Origin: Microglena sp. YARC
Taxonomy: Eukaryota; Chlorophyta; Chlorophyceae; Chlamydomonadales; Chlamydomonadaceae
Length of the DNA: 64,000 nt
Direction of reading: 5' to 3'
NCBI GenBank assembly: GCA_022414725.1
Contig: CM039464.1
Location: 1,240,001-1,304,000, forward strand
A program made the translations under genes and the position numbers. The notes under the pieces are model-generated. The model searched no databases and was not told where the DNA came from. It saw only the letters and a program-made list of their open reading frames with translations. How positions within the stretch are numbered: position 1 is the stretch's first letter; the number at the start of each line of letters is the position of its first letter. This document shows, piece by piece, positions 11,199-19,400 of the stretch.

Positions 11199-12155
11199 GT
11201 CACATTTTCCTGGTGCCCTAAGAGTGGGCGAGCCTCTGCAGAGCCTGCCATCTGCTGAGTGTTTTTCTCAACTTGGGTCATTTTTATGGCGACCTGCTAG
11301 AAGTGAGCAGCATTTAAATTGATGATGATGATGATTGTCACATTTTCCTAGTGCCCTAAAAATGAGTGTGCCAGAGTGTGCCTCTGCAAAGCCTGCCATC
11401 TGCCATCTGCTGAGTGTTTTTCTCGACTTGGGTCATTTTGATGGCGACCTCAAAATGCCCCTTAACGTGGAAGAAGTGTGCAAAATCTAAGAAGTGGGCG
11501 TGGGCCTCGACTCGAGAATCGCTTCCATGGCTACCCCATCGCCCTTGTGAGAATTGCGCAGAAACGTATTTTGAAAAAGTGCGATTAACGGCGACTAACG
11601 GTCTCCAAGAACAGGCAGTGCCGTGGCAGCAAGATAACGTGGTTCCAATTTGTCAAACTCCTCCTCCCAACACTTCAACACTGATCTCAGCAGAGGGACC
11701 TCAGCCTCTGGATCTCAGCTCACACTACAGTCAAATATGCGCAAGGGGACGGAAATCAGATGGGTGCGTACTCACGATTCCAGGTCGATGCCCTCATGAA
11801 CAACACCGAAGCTGCCTCTGCCTAGGAGCCTGACAACACTGTAGTGGTCATGGAAGGCGGTGCTCCAGCCCAATTCACCACCGCCCTGAGGACGAGGGAT
11901 GGTGGGATTTTGGAATCCTGGGGCGAATTGATTAAAAAAGCTAAATGCATTGTTGCTCGCAACATCGCTTGAGCTCGTGAAGACCCTCGGAATATGAACG
12001 GCCTCCTCCCGCCGGTTTTGGAATCCAGCTGATGGGCAAACATGCGCAATTGCCCTGACGGCCAAAGGCGTGGGGAATTCTGCGTATCGCATCATGTCTT
12101 GAGGACACTTGGTACTCTGCATCTTCGTGTAGCTGCTAAGCCGAGTTGAGTCCAT
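5346..12155 (-). CDS. Serine/threonine protein kinase, CDPK/CAMK-like, five exons
   Basis: Joining 12155-11776, 10200-9987, 9164-8942, 7455-7326 and 5592-5346 gives 397 residues. Every intron is GT-AG and in phase (donors GTGAGT, GTGCGG, GTAGGT, GTAGGT; acceptors TTGCAG, TTGCAG, GTGCAG, CTCAG). Motifs appear in the expected order: glycine loop GRGSFG 112-117, VAIK with Lys134, alpha-C Glu155, gatekeeper Met185 (MVMEL), catalytic loop HGDVKPAN 229-236, DFG 264-266, APE 288-290, DMWSFG 302-307, and HPW 381-383 near the end. The N-terminal 100 residues are unrecognised. The catalytic loop has Gly for Arg, so it is a non-RD kinase, although Asp231, Lys233 and Asn236 are intact and activity is plausible. 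There are no EF-hands after the kinase domain, unlike true CDPKs. The in-frame TGA nine bases upstream supports the ATG at 12155. The family level is sure; substrates and pathway are unknown. Confidence 0.9.
5601..6245 (-). repeat. Intron 4: tandem copies of the exon 5 acceptor edge
   Basis: The real exon 5 edge (about 5540-5600, minus strand) is repeated on the intron side. Long copies lie at 5821-5893 and 6062-6141, with gtcaagcttggctgctcgca and aagaaggggaatctg blocks. Short acceptor-only copies lie near 5783, 5946 and 6190. Long copies would encode the FPFFPDAASVRAAKLDD stretch with substitutions. They are separated by ggttttgg/gggatttgg low-complexity spacers. Several copies keep the AG acceptor, so they are potential decoy 3' splice sites. 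Confidence 0.8.
6247..6720. repeat. Tandem repeat of about 225 bp in intron 4
   Basis: Two full copies and the beginning of a third each start with aaacataataa.aattcaaat. They continue through ttgggttca, aacaaaaatggc, ggcaaaacagct and cactctt.aa.cgggaggc, and end at attagtgtacagagc. Each unit terminates in the degenerate exon 4 donor edge agccagtagagtgtgttg. This links the AT-rich unit to the exon-edge duplications. Confidence 0.7.
6725..7325 (-). repeat. Intron 4: copies of the exon 4 donor edge
   Basis: The real exon 4 end (7326-7370) contains gtagagccagtagagggtc and atgccaaagctccacat. Copies on the intron side are near 6730 (partial), 6842, 7010 and 7165. The copy at 6965-7046 also carries the flanking tttacctacctacgtgcgt seen at 7316-7334, so part of the array repeats with a period of about 320 bp. 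The copies would encode the DMWSFGMTLYWLYA region with substitutions. The donor-like GTAGGT context is kept in some copies. Confidence 0.78.
7456..8060 (-). repeat. Intron 3: copies of the exon 4 acceptor edge in GT-rich DNA
   Basis: The real exon 4 start is at 7455. The edge sequence cttctcctgaccag.cgctg followed by tgaatctgcacaagtg recurs at 7603-7640 and 7780-7816, and in a minimal form at 7922-7939. On the minus strand each copy reads GTGCAG then ATTCACAGCG, so each is a plausible decoy acceptor. The spacers are tgtgtttgtatgtgtg repeats and G-rich aggagggggggaggggg tracts. Apparent minus-strand ORFs up to 305 codons here (Pro/His/Thr-rich) are intron shadows. Confidence 0.8.
8391..8600 (-). 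mobile_element. tRNA-derived SINE, copy 1, with 12-bp target-site duplication
   Basis: This 210-bp element is flanked by identical GGATCAACTGTA direct repeats (8379-8390 and 8601-8612). Read on the minus strand, its first 80 bases look like a tRNA. There is a D-arm/A-box region with TGGTCTA..GATAGACC, an anticodon-like hairpin (ACTCT/AGAGT), and a perfect B box GGTTCGATCC (8532-8523) inside a GGGGG/CCCCC T-stem. A tRNA-unrelated body follows, ending in GGCGTTATCAT. It lies in kinase intron 3. Copies 2 and 3 are at 46539 and 47608. RNA polymerase III promotion from the A and B boxes is expected from known SINE biology. Confidence 0.8.
8667..8941 (-). repeat. Intron 3: two copies of the exon 3 donor edge
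   Basis: The real exon 3 end (8942-9005) and its donor recur with a period of about 130 bp at 8797-8865 and 8667-8720. Each shows taatattctggctgcaccc, gaagtccaaagcctt (partly missing in the outer copy) and agccag..aga.gcagccagc. The spacers share gcacaagtcgtagtacc and tacggcagcagtacagggtt. On the minus strand the copies encode the ...LAASPWLKALDFGCSQNIT end, including the DFG motif. The donor GTAGGT is also preserved in the 8797 copy. Confidence 0.85.
9740..9960. repeat. AAT/TTA-rich microsatellite in kinase intron 2
   Basis: Low-complexity aataataata, attattaat and actaatacta runs occupy most of the distal part of intron 2. This intron (9165-9986) is the only one of the four without recognisable exon-edge copies. 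Confidence 0.7.
10201..11460 (-). repeat. Intron 1: six copies of the exon 2 acceptor edge with ATG/CAT microsatellites
   Basis: The real exon 2 edge (10125-10215) carries gtgagcctctgcaaagcct, ctgagtgtttttctcgactt and gatggc.acctca. Copies lie at about 10307-10410, 10640-10672 (partial), 10905-10985, 11050-11140, 11225-11310 and 11373-11455. Several are followed by a gatgatgatg run, longest at 10414-10618. On the minus strand the best copy (10307-10410) encodes VAIKIMPKSRKTLSRDQ again, with the catalytic lysine, then loses frame similarity. The copies have AG acceptor contexts but no good donors, so I read them as debris rather than alternative exons. Confidence 0.85.
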
Positions 12156-12161
12156 CAGGAT

Positions 12162-12422
12162 TCAAAACTCGATGTGGGTGTGTAGTTCTTCGGACAAAGT
12201 AGCAACTACGGGCGTGAGAGATTTCGAGCGACAAAAAGAGCAAGGGTTGCAATCGTGGAAGAGTGGTATTCCGTCAAAGCCGATGATGTCAGCCTCGTCA
12301 GTAGCGACAGTTTGCCAGCTCATACTGTCGACAACCACCAGTGCGTTGCGAATCCACGATATGGTTTCGATCTGGGGCCCTGGTTTCGATAGCTCTCGGA
12401 TCGCTAGTTGTTTCGTCACACC
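12162..12422 (-). other. Open frame in phase with the kinase, ended by one TGA
   Basis: This stretch lies immediately upstream of the kinase start, in the same frame. It is open for 86 codons and ends at TGA 12164-12162, three codons before the ATG at 12155. Its first ATG is internal (12323). The translation (for example WIRNALVVVDSMSWQTVATD) is less repetitive than its surroundings and has balanced composition. It could be 5' UTR with an upstream ORF, a separate exon, or an N-terminal extension broken by a nonsense change or a sequencing error. I do not recognise a domain. Confidence 0.3.
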
Positions 12423-12604
12423 TTAGAGGTCATACAGACGAGACAGGTTTGGGTTTGGGTTTGGTTTGAGGTTAACCTGCCACGTCAGAGGGGGTTAGAC
12501 GAGGTTACCCGAGGTTAACCCAAACCCGCCCAAACACGCGAATTTCGTTCAGACGGCATTCCTGAGCTTCTTGCCAGTGGGAAAAGTTTGAAGTCGGAGT
12601 GATC
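12420..12604. promoter_or_regulatory. Putative divergent promoter region
   Basis: The region lies between the minus-strand kinase and a possible plus-strand ORF at 12605. It contains gaggttaacc repeated (about 12470 and 12508), ccacgtca (a G-box/ABRE-like ACGT core) and gggtttgggtttgg. The word cagacgagacaggtttggg is also found, inverted, at about 37027-37046. No TATA box is obvious. This is inferred from position only. Confidence 0.3.
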
Positions 12605-12784
12605 ATGGGAAGACGCATCGATTATCAATTGTTGCTCCTTTGGAGCATGCTCGCACTCGCCGAATTCGACGCATCCTTACCTGGGACGGCTGCAGGCGCA
12701 AATGCAGCTGTGAGCAGGCTGCAGCCTGATGCTTCCTCCTTGTTCCGCTGTGGGCTCTATTGCGACACTATCAAGACGTTTTAA
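12605..12784 (+). CDS. Hypothetical small ORF or first exon with a signal-peptide-like start
   Basis: From the ATG at 12605 the frame encodes 59 residues. A basic start (MGRR) is followed by a hydrophobic run (LLLLWSMLALA) and then small residues, which looks like a signal peptide. A GTGAGC donor-like site follows AATGCAGCT near 12710, so this may be a first exon rather than a complete gene. The rest of the ORF is not recognised. Downstream there are only poly-G tracts and satellite within this window, which weakens the case. Confidence 0.25.
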   Translation: MGRRIDYQLLLLWSMLALAEFDASLPGTAAGANAAVSRLQPDASSLFRCGLYCDTIKTF

Positions 12785-12875
12785 GAGGACTGACAGGAAG
12801 GAACTGCGGCGAAATTTATCGCAACAGAAACAACGAACAACACGTGTGCGACATAACCATAACCATCGCCCAAAC

Positions 12876-12877
<2 letters not shown>

Positions 12878-12911
<34 letters not shown>
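12878..12911 (+). repeat. 34-nt poly-G tract (and a 24-nt tract at 13095-13118)
   Basis: Two uninterrupted guanine runs lie 180 bases apart. The flanks include gttaacc words. Such runs can form G-quadruplexes and are prone to length error in assembly, so the true length is uncertain. Matching poly-C runs occur at 37275-37299, 37489-37514, 39603-39629, 39819-39844 and 43535-43555. Confidence 0.9.
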
Positions 12912-12915
<4 letters not shown>

Positions 12916-13281
12916 CCTCGGCGAATCCATAGCGGCGAGCGTCAGAGATTCTAGGAAATTGAAGGGATCTCGCGTGACTGCGCGATCTACAAGATTGCAG
13001 CGCTCGCGCTCACCACATTATGGCCGCAAGTGACCGCTGCTACGGTCAAAGTGCCAGCGTGGAACCAAGGCGGATCGGGGTTATGCTTAACCGTGGGGGG
13101 GGGGGGGGGGGGGGGGGGCACGGTTCAGGGTAACCCCGATCCGCACTGGCACGTCATCAAATGTTGCCGGAAACTGACGTACAAGTCGGTCGAGCATAGT
13201 ACAATTTTTCGAGTGTTTCCGATTGCCGAGTACGGTTATGCTCCATAACCCGGCCTAACCCTCAATTGGAACTAGAGGTGA

Positions 13282-14760
13282 CCGCCCTATCGGGCGGTCA
13301 CCTCTCGCACGGTCGTGGGTTCATGGGTCTCGGTCTGGGTCTCGGTCTGGGTCTCGGTCTCGGTCTGGGTCTCGGTCGGGGTCGGGGTCTCGGTCAGGGA
13401 CTCGGTCTCGGTCTGGGTCTCGGTCTCGATCTGGGTCTCGGTCTTCTGCGTCTCGAAGCTTCCAAGCGGCATCCGCAGTTCATGCGCAACGCCGGCTGGC
13501 GTCGCCCGAGGGCGCTCACCTACCGGGCGGTCACCTCTCGCACGGTCGTGGTTGCGTGGGTCTGTGTCTCGGTCTGGGTCTGTGCCTCGTTCTGGGTATC
13601 GGTCTGTGCCTCGGTCTGTGTATCGGTCTAGGTCTCGGTCTGGGTTTGTGTATCGGTCTGGGTCTCGGTCTGGGTCTCGGTCTCGATCTGGGTCTCGGTC
13701 TCGATCTGGGTCTGGGTCTCGGTCTGGGTCTCGGTCTGGGTCTCGGTCTGGGTCTCGGTCTGGGTCTCGGTCTGGGTCTCGGTCTTGGTCTTCTGCGTCT
13801 CGAAGCTTCCATGCGGCATCTCGGTCTGTGTATCGGTCTGGGTCTGTGCCTCGGTCTGGGTCTCGGTCTGGGACTGGGTCTCGGTCTGGGTTTGTGTATC
13901 GGTGTGTGCCTCGGTCTGGGTATCGGTGTGTGTATCGGTCTGTGCCTCGGTCTGGGTCTGTGTATCGGTCTGGGTCTCAGTCTGGGTCTCGGTCTTGGTC
14001 TCGATCTGGGTCTCGGTCTCGGTCTCGATCTGGGTCTGGGTCTCGGTCTGGGTCTCGGTCTCGATCTGGGTCTCGGTCTCGATCTGGGTCTGGGTCTGGG
14101 TCTGGGTCTCGGTCTCGGTCTCGGTCTTGGTCTTCTGCGTCTCGAAGCTTCCATGCGGCATCTCGGTTTGTGTATCGGTCTGGGTCTGGGTCTGTGCCTC
14201 GGTCTGGGTCTCGGTCTGGGACTGGGTCTCGGTCTGGGTCTGTGTATCGATGTGTGCCTCGGTCTGGGTATCGGTGTGTGTATCGGTCTGTGCCTCGGTC
14301 TGGGTCTGTGTATCGATCTGGGTCTCGGTCTGGGTCTCGGTCTTGGTCTCGATCTGTGTCTCGGTCTCGGTCTCGATCTGGGTCTGGGTCTCGGTCTGGG
14401 TCTCGGTCTGGGTCTCGGTCTGGGTCTGTGTATCGGTCTGGGTCTCGGTCTGGGTCTTGGTCTGGGTCTCGGTCTGGGTCTCGGTCTCCGGTCTCGATCT
14501 GGGTCTCGGTCTCGGTCTCGATCTGGGTCTGGGTCTCGGTCTGGGTCTCGGTCTGGGTCTCGGTCTGGGTCTGTGTATCGGCCTGGGTCTCGGTCTGGGT
14601 CTTGGTCTGGGTCTCGATCTGGGTCTCGGTCTCGGTCTCGATCTGGGTCTGGGTCTCGGTCTGGGTCTCGGTCTCGATCTGGGTCTCGGTCTCCATCTCG
14701 GACCTAGGTCTGGGTCTCGATCTCGGACCTAGGTCTCGATCTCGGACCTGGACCTGAGTC
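13282..14760. repeat. Spacer-free proximal hexamer block
   Basis: This first block lacks the conserved spacer. Instead it has two copies of gggcggtcacctctcgcac ggtcgtgg (13295-13320 and 13524-13550) and three copies of cttctgcgtctcgaagcttcc followed by gcggcatc (near 13443, 13791 and 14132). It is almost devoid of adenine on the plus strand. An inverted pair, gaccgccc/gggcggtc (13279-13302), caps its left end. Confidence 0.8.
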
Positions 14761-16435
14761 TCGGTCTCGGACCTGGGTCTGGGTCTCGATCTCGGACCTG
14801 GGTCTCGGTCTCGGACCTGGGTCTCGGACCTCAGACCTGGGTCTCGACCTGTGTCTAGGTCTCGAACTGCGTCTCGGTCTCGGGTCTCGATCTCGGTCTC
14901 GGACCTGGGTCTCGCACCTGCGTCTCGATCTCGGACCTCGGTCTCGGTCCCGAGGCGCTGAGTCACGCGCAAAGCCGGCTGGCGTGTCCCGAGAGCGCTC
15001 CGAATGCCGAACCCTTAGGGCTAACTTGTCCTCCTCCTCCTCCTCCTCCTCCTCCTCCTCCTCCTCCTCCTCCGCTGCCGGCAGTACGCCTGCCGTACTG
15101 GGTTTGCTCCCTAATACGGGGGCAGTAACCAGAATGCCGCCCCCTGCCCCCCTTGGGTCCCCTGTGAGGTCAGCGCGGGTCTGTGGGTCTGTGACCCCGG
15201 TTTCGGACCTCGGACCTGGGTCTCGATCTCGGACTTGGGATTCGATCTCGGACCTGGGTCTGGGTCTCGATCTCGGACCTGGGTCTCGATCTCGGACCTA
15301 GGTCTGGGTCTCGATCTCGGACCTGGGTCTCGATCTCGGACCTGGGTCTGGGTCTCGATCTCGGACCTAGGTCTCGATCTCAGACCTGGGTCTGGGTCTC
15401 GGACCTCGGTCTTGGTCCTGAGCCGGCTGGCGTATCCCGAAGGCCCTCCGAAACGCCGAACCCTTAGGGCTAACTTGTCCTCCTCCTCCTCCTCCTCCTC
15501 TTCTTCCTCCTCCGCCCCCGCCGGCAGTACGCCTGCCGTACTGGGTTTGCTCCCTAATACGGGGGCGGTAACCAGAATGCCGCCCCCTGCCCCCCCTTGG
15601 GGTCCCCTGTGAGGTCTGCGCGGGTCTGTGGGTCTGTGGTCTCGGTCTCGACCTCGGACCTGGGTCTCGGTCTCGACCTCGGACCTGGGTCTCGATCTCG
15701 GACCTAGGTCTGGGTCTCGATCTCGGACCTGGGTCTCGATCTCGGACATAGGTTTGGGTCTCGATCTCGGACCTGGGTCTCGATCTCGGACCTAGGTCTA
15801 GGTCTCGATCTAGGACCTGGGTCTCGATCTCGGACCTAGACCTGGGTCTCGATCTCGGACCTGGGTCTCGGTCTCGCACCTCGGTCTCGGTCTCGATCTC
15901 GGTCTCGGACCTGGGTCTCGGTCTCGACCTTGGTCTCGGACCTGGGTCTAGACCTTGATCTCGGACCTCGGTCTCGGTCACGGACCTCGGTCTTGACCTG
16001 CGTCTCGGTCACGGACCTCGGTCTCGGACCTCGGTCCCGAGGCGCTGAGTCACGCGCAACGCCGGCTGGCGTGTCCTGAACGCCCTCCGAAACGCCGAAC
16101 CCTTAGGGCTAACTCTTCCTCCTCCTCCTCCGCCTCCCCCGCCTCCGCCGGCAGTACGCCTGCCGTACTGGGTTTGCTCCCTAATACGGGGGCGGTAACC
16201 AAAATGCCGCCCCCTGCCCTCCCTGGTTCCTTGTGGGGTCTTCGGGGGTCTGTAGGGTCTGCGTGGGTATGTGGTCTCGGACCTGGGTCTCGGTCTCGGA
16301 CCTAGGTCTCGATCTCGGTCTGGGTCTCGGTCTCTCGGTCTCGATCACGGAACTCGGTATCGATCTGGGTCTCGGTCACGGACCTCGGTCTCGGTCTGGG
16401 TCTTGGTCACGGACCTCGGTCTGGGTCTCGGTCTC

Positions 16436-16466
16436 CAACTAGGTTGTTCGATAAGCTACCTAGTTG
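16436..16466. repeat. Perfect 9-bp inverted repeat within the satellite (also 21272-21302 and 29374-29404)
   Basis: CAACTAGGT and ACCTAGTTG flank a 13-nt loop (tgttcgataagct). The same hairpin is present without change at three places in the satellite, each inside a larger duplicated segment. It is the only non-hexamer interruption inside those blocks and may mark an old insertion footprint. Confidence 0.7.
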
Positions 16467-19400
16467 CGGTCTCGATCTCGAACCTGGGTCTCGGTCTCGG
16501 ACCTCGATCTCGGTCTAGGACCTGGGTCTCGGTCTCGGACCTCGGTCTCGATCTCAGTGTGGGTCTTGGACCTCGGTCTCGGTCTACGTCTTGGGCTCGG
16601 TCTCGGACCTGGGTCTCGCACCTTGGTCTCGGTCCCGGACCTCGGTCTCGGACCAGGGTCTCGACCTCGATCTCGCACCTCGGTCTCGGTCTCGGACCTC
16701 GGTCTGGCACCTCGGTCTCGGTCTCGGTCTCGGTCACGGACCTCGGTCTCGGACCTGCGTCTCAACCTCGGTCTGGGTCTCGGACCTGCGTCTCGGTCTC
16801 GGACCTCGGTCTCGGACCTGGGTCTCGACCTCGGTCTCGCACCTGCGTCTCGGTCTCGGACCTCGGTCTCGGTCCTGAGCTGCTGAGTCACGCGCAACGC
16901 CGGCTGGCGTGACCCGAGGGCACTCCGAAACGCCGAACCCTTAGGGCTACCTTTCCTCCTCCTCCTCCTCCGCCCCCGCCGGCAGTACGCCTGCCGTACT
17001 GGGTTTGCTCCCTAATATGGGGGCGGTAACCAGAATGCCGCCCCCGTCCCTCCCTGGGTCTACGCGGGTCTGTGGGTCTGTGGTTGGTCTCGGTCTCGGT
17101 CTGGGTCTCGATCTCGGTCTGGGTCTTCATCTCGGTCTCGGACCTCGGTCAGTGTCTCAATCTCGGACCTGGGATTCGATCTCGGACTTGGGTCTGGGTC
17201 TCGATCTCGGTCTGGGTCTAGGTCTCGATCTCGCACCTCGGTCAGTGTCTCGGTCTCGGACCTGGGTCTCGGTCTCGGACCTCGGTCTCGGTCCCGAGAG
17301 CGCTCGGAACGCCGAACCCTTAGGGCTAACTTGTCCTCCTTCTCCTCCTCCGCCTCCGCCTCCTCCGCCGGCAGTACGCCTGCCTTACTGGGTTTGCTCC
17401 CTAATATGGGGGCAGTAACCAGAATGCCGCCCCCTGCCCCCCCTTGGGGTCCCCTGTGAGGTCTGCGCGGGTCTGCGGGTCTGTGGTTGGTCTCGGTCTC
17501 GAACCTTGTTCTCGATCTCGGATCTCGGTCTCGGTCTCGGACCTTGGTCTCGGTCTCGGTCTCGGACCCCGGTCTCGATCACGGACCTGGGTCTCGATCT
17601 CGGACCTGGGTCTCGATCTCTGTCTGGGTCTCGATCTCGGACCTGGGTCTCGATCTCGGACCTAGCTCTGGGTCTCGATCTCTGTCTGGGTCTCGATCTC
17701 TGTCTGGGTCTCGATCTCGGACCTAGGTCTGGGTCTCGATCTCGGTCTGGGTCTCGATCTCGGACCTGGGTCTTGGTCTCAGACCTGGGTTTCGATTTGG
17801 GACCTAGGTCTCGATCTCGATCTGGGTCTCGATCACAGACCTCGGTCTCGATCAGGGTCACGATCACCTCGACCTCGGTCTGGGTCTCGGTCAAGGACCT
17901 CGATCTTGGTCACGGACCTCTGTCTCGATCTCGGACTTCGGTCTCGATCTCGGACATGGGTCTCGATCTCGGACCTAGGTCTCGGTCTCGGACCTGGGTC
18001 TCGGGCTCGGTCTGGGTCTCGGACCTCGGTCTCAGTCACAGACATCGGTCTCGACCTGCGTCTCGGTCTCAGACCTGGATCTCGGTCTCGGACCTTGGTC
18101 TCGGTCACGGACCTCGGTCTCGGACCTGGTTCTCGACCTTGGTCTCGCACCTCGGTCTCGGTCTCGGACCTCGGTTTCGGTCCCGAGCCGCTGAGTCACA
18201 CGCAACGCCGGCTGGCGTGTCCCGAAATCCCTCCGAAACGCCGAACGCTTAGGGCTAACTTGTCCTCCTCCTCCTCCTCCTCCTCCTCCGGCAGTACGCC
18301 AGCCGTACTGGGTTTGCTCCCTAATACGGGGGCGGTAACGAGAATGCCGCCCCTGTCCCTCCCTGGGTCTGCGCGGGTCTGTGGGTCTGTGGTTGGTCTC
18401 GGTCTCGGTCTGGGTCTCGATCTCGGTCTGGGTCTCGATCTCGGTCTGGGTCTCGATCTCGGTCTGGGTCTCGGACCTCGGTCTCAGACCTCGGTCAGTG
18501 TCTCGATCTCGGACCTGGGATTCGATCTCGGACCTAGGTTTGGGTCTCGATCTCGGACCTAGGCCTATGTCTCGATCTCGGACCTGGGTCTCGGTCTCGG
18601 ACCTCGGTCTCGGTCTACATCTTGGTCTCGACCTGCGTCTCGGTCTCGGACCTCGGTTTCGGTCTACGTCTCGATCTCGACCTGCGTCTCGGTCCGGACC
18701 TAGGTCTGGGTCTCGATCTGGGACATGGACATCGGTCTTGGTCCCGAGCCGCTGAGTCACGCGCAACGCCGGCTGGCGTTTCTTGAGAGCGCTCCGAACA
18801 CCACACCCTTAGGGCTAACTTTCCTCCTCCTCCGCCTCCTCCTCCGCCGGCAGTACGCCTGCCGTACTGGGTTTGCTCCCTAATACGGGGGCGGTAACCA
18901 GAATGCCGCCCCCTGCCCCCCTTGGGGTCCCCTGTGAGGTGTCCGCGGGTCTTTGGGTCTGTGGTCTCGGTCTCGGTCTCGGACCTGGGTCTCGGTCTCG
19001 GTCTCAGTCTTCATGTCGCTCTCGGACCTGGGTCTTGGTCTTGGCTTCGATCTCGGTCTCGGTCTCGGTCTCGGACCTCGGACTCGGTATCGCTCTCGGT
19101 CTCGATCTCGGCTTCGGTCTCGGACCTGGGTTTGGACTGCGGACTTGGGTCTCGGACCTCGGACCTCGGTCTCGGTTTTGGTCTTCGTCTTGGTCTTGAT
19201 CTCGGCTTCGGTCTACGTCTCGATCTCGACCTGCGTCTCGGTCTCGGACCTAGGTCTGGGTCTCGATCTGGGACCTGGACATCGGTCTTGGTCCCGAGCC
19301 GCTGAGTCACGCGCAACGCCGGCTGGCGTTTCTTGAGAGCGCTCCGAACACCAAACCCTTAGGGCTAACTTTCCTCCTCCTCCGCCTCCTCCTCCGCCGG

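Noticed and set aside
11414..11833. 139-codon plus-strand ORF overlapping kinase exon 1
   Set aside because: It is antisense to the exon edge copies and exon 1, with no recognisable domain.
13315..14757. 480-codon plus-strand ORF (Ser/Arg and Val/Ser repeats) and similar RS-, LG- or ET-rich ORFs on both strands through 36 kb
   Set aside because: They are open in many frames at once because the hexamer satellite lacks stop codons. They have no unique sequence, no start or splice context, and cross the non-coding spacers.
15008..15025. Telomere-like repeat (gaacccttagggctaa)
   Set aside because: The word is one per spacer, not tandem, and does not match TTTAGGG or TTTTAGGG arrays.
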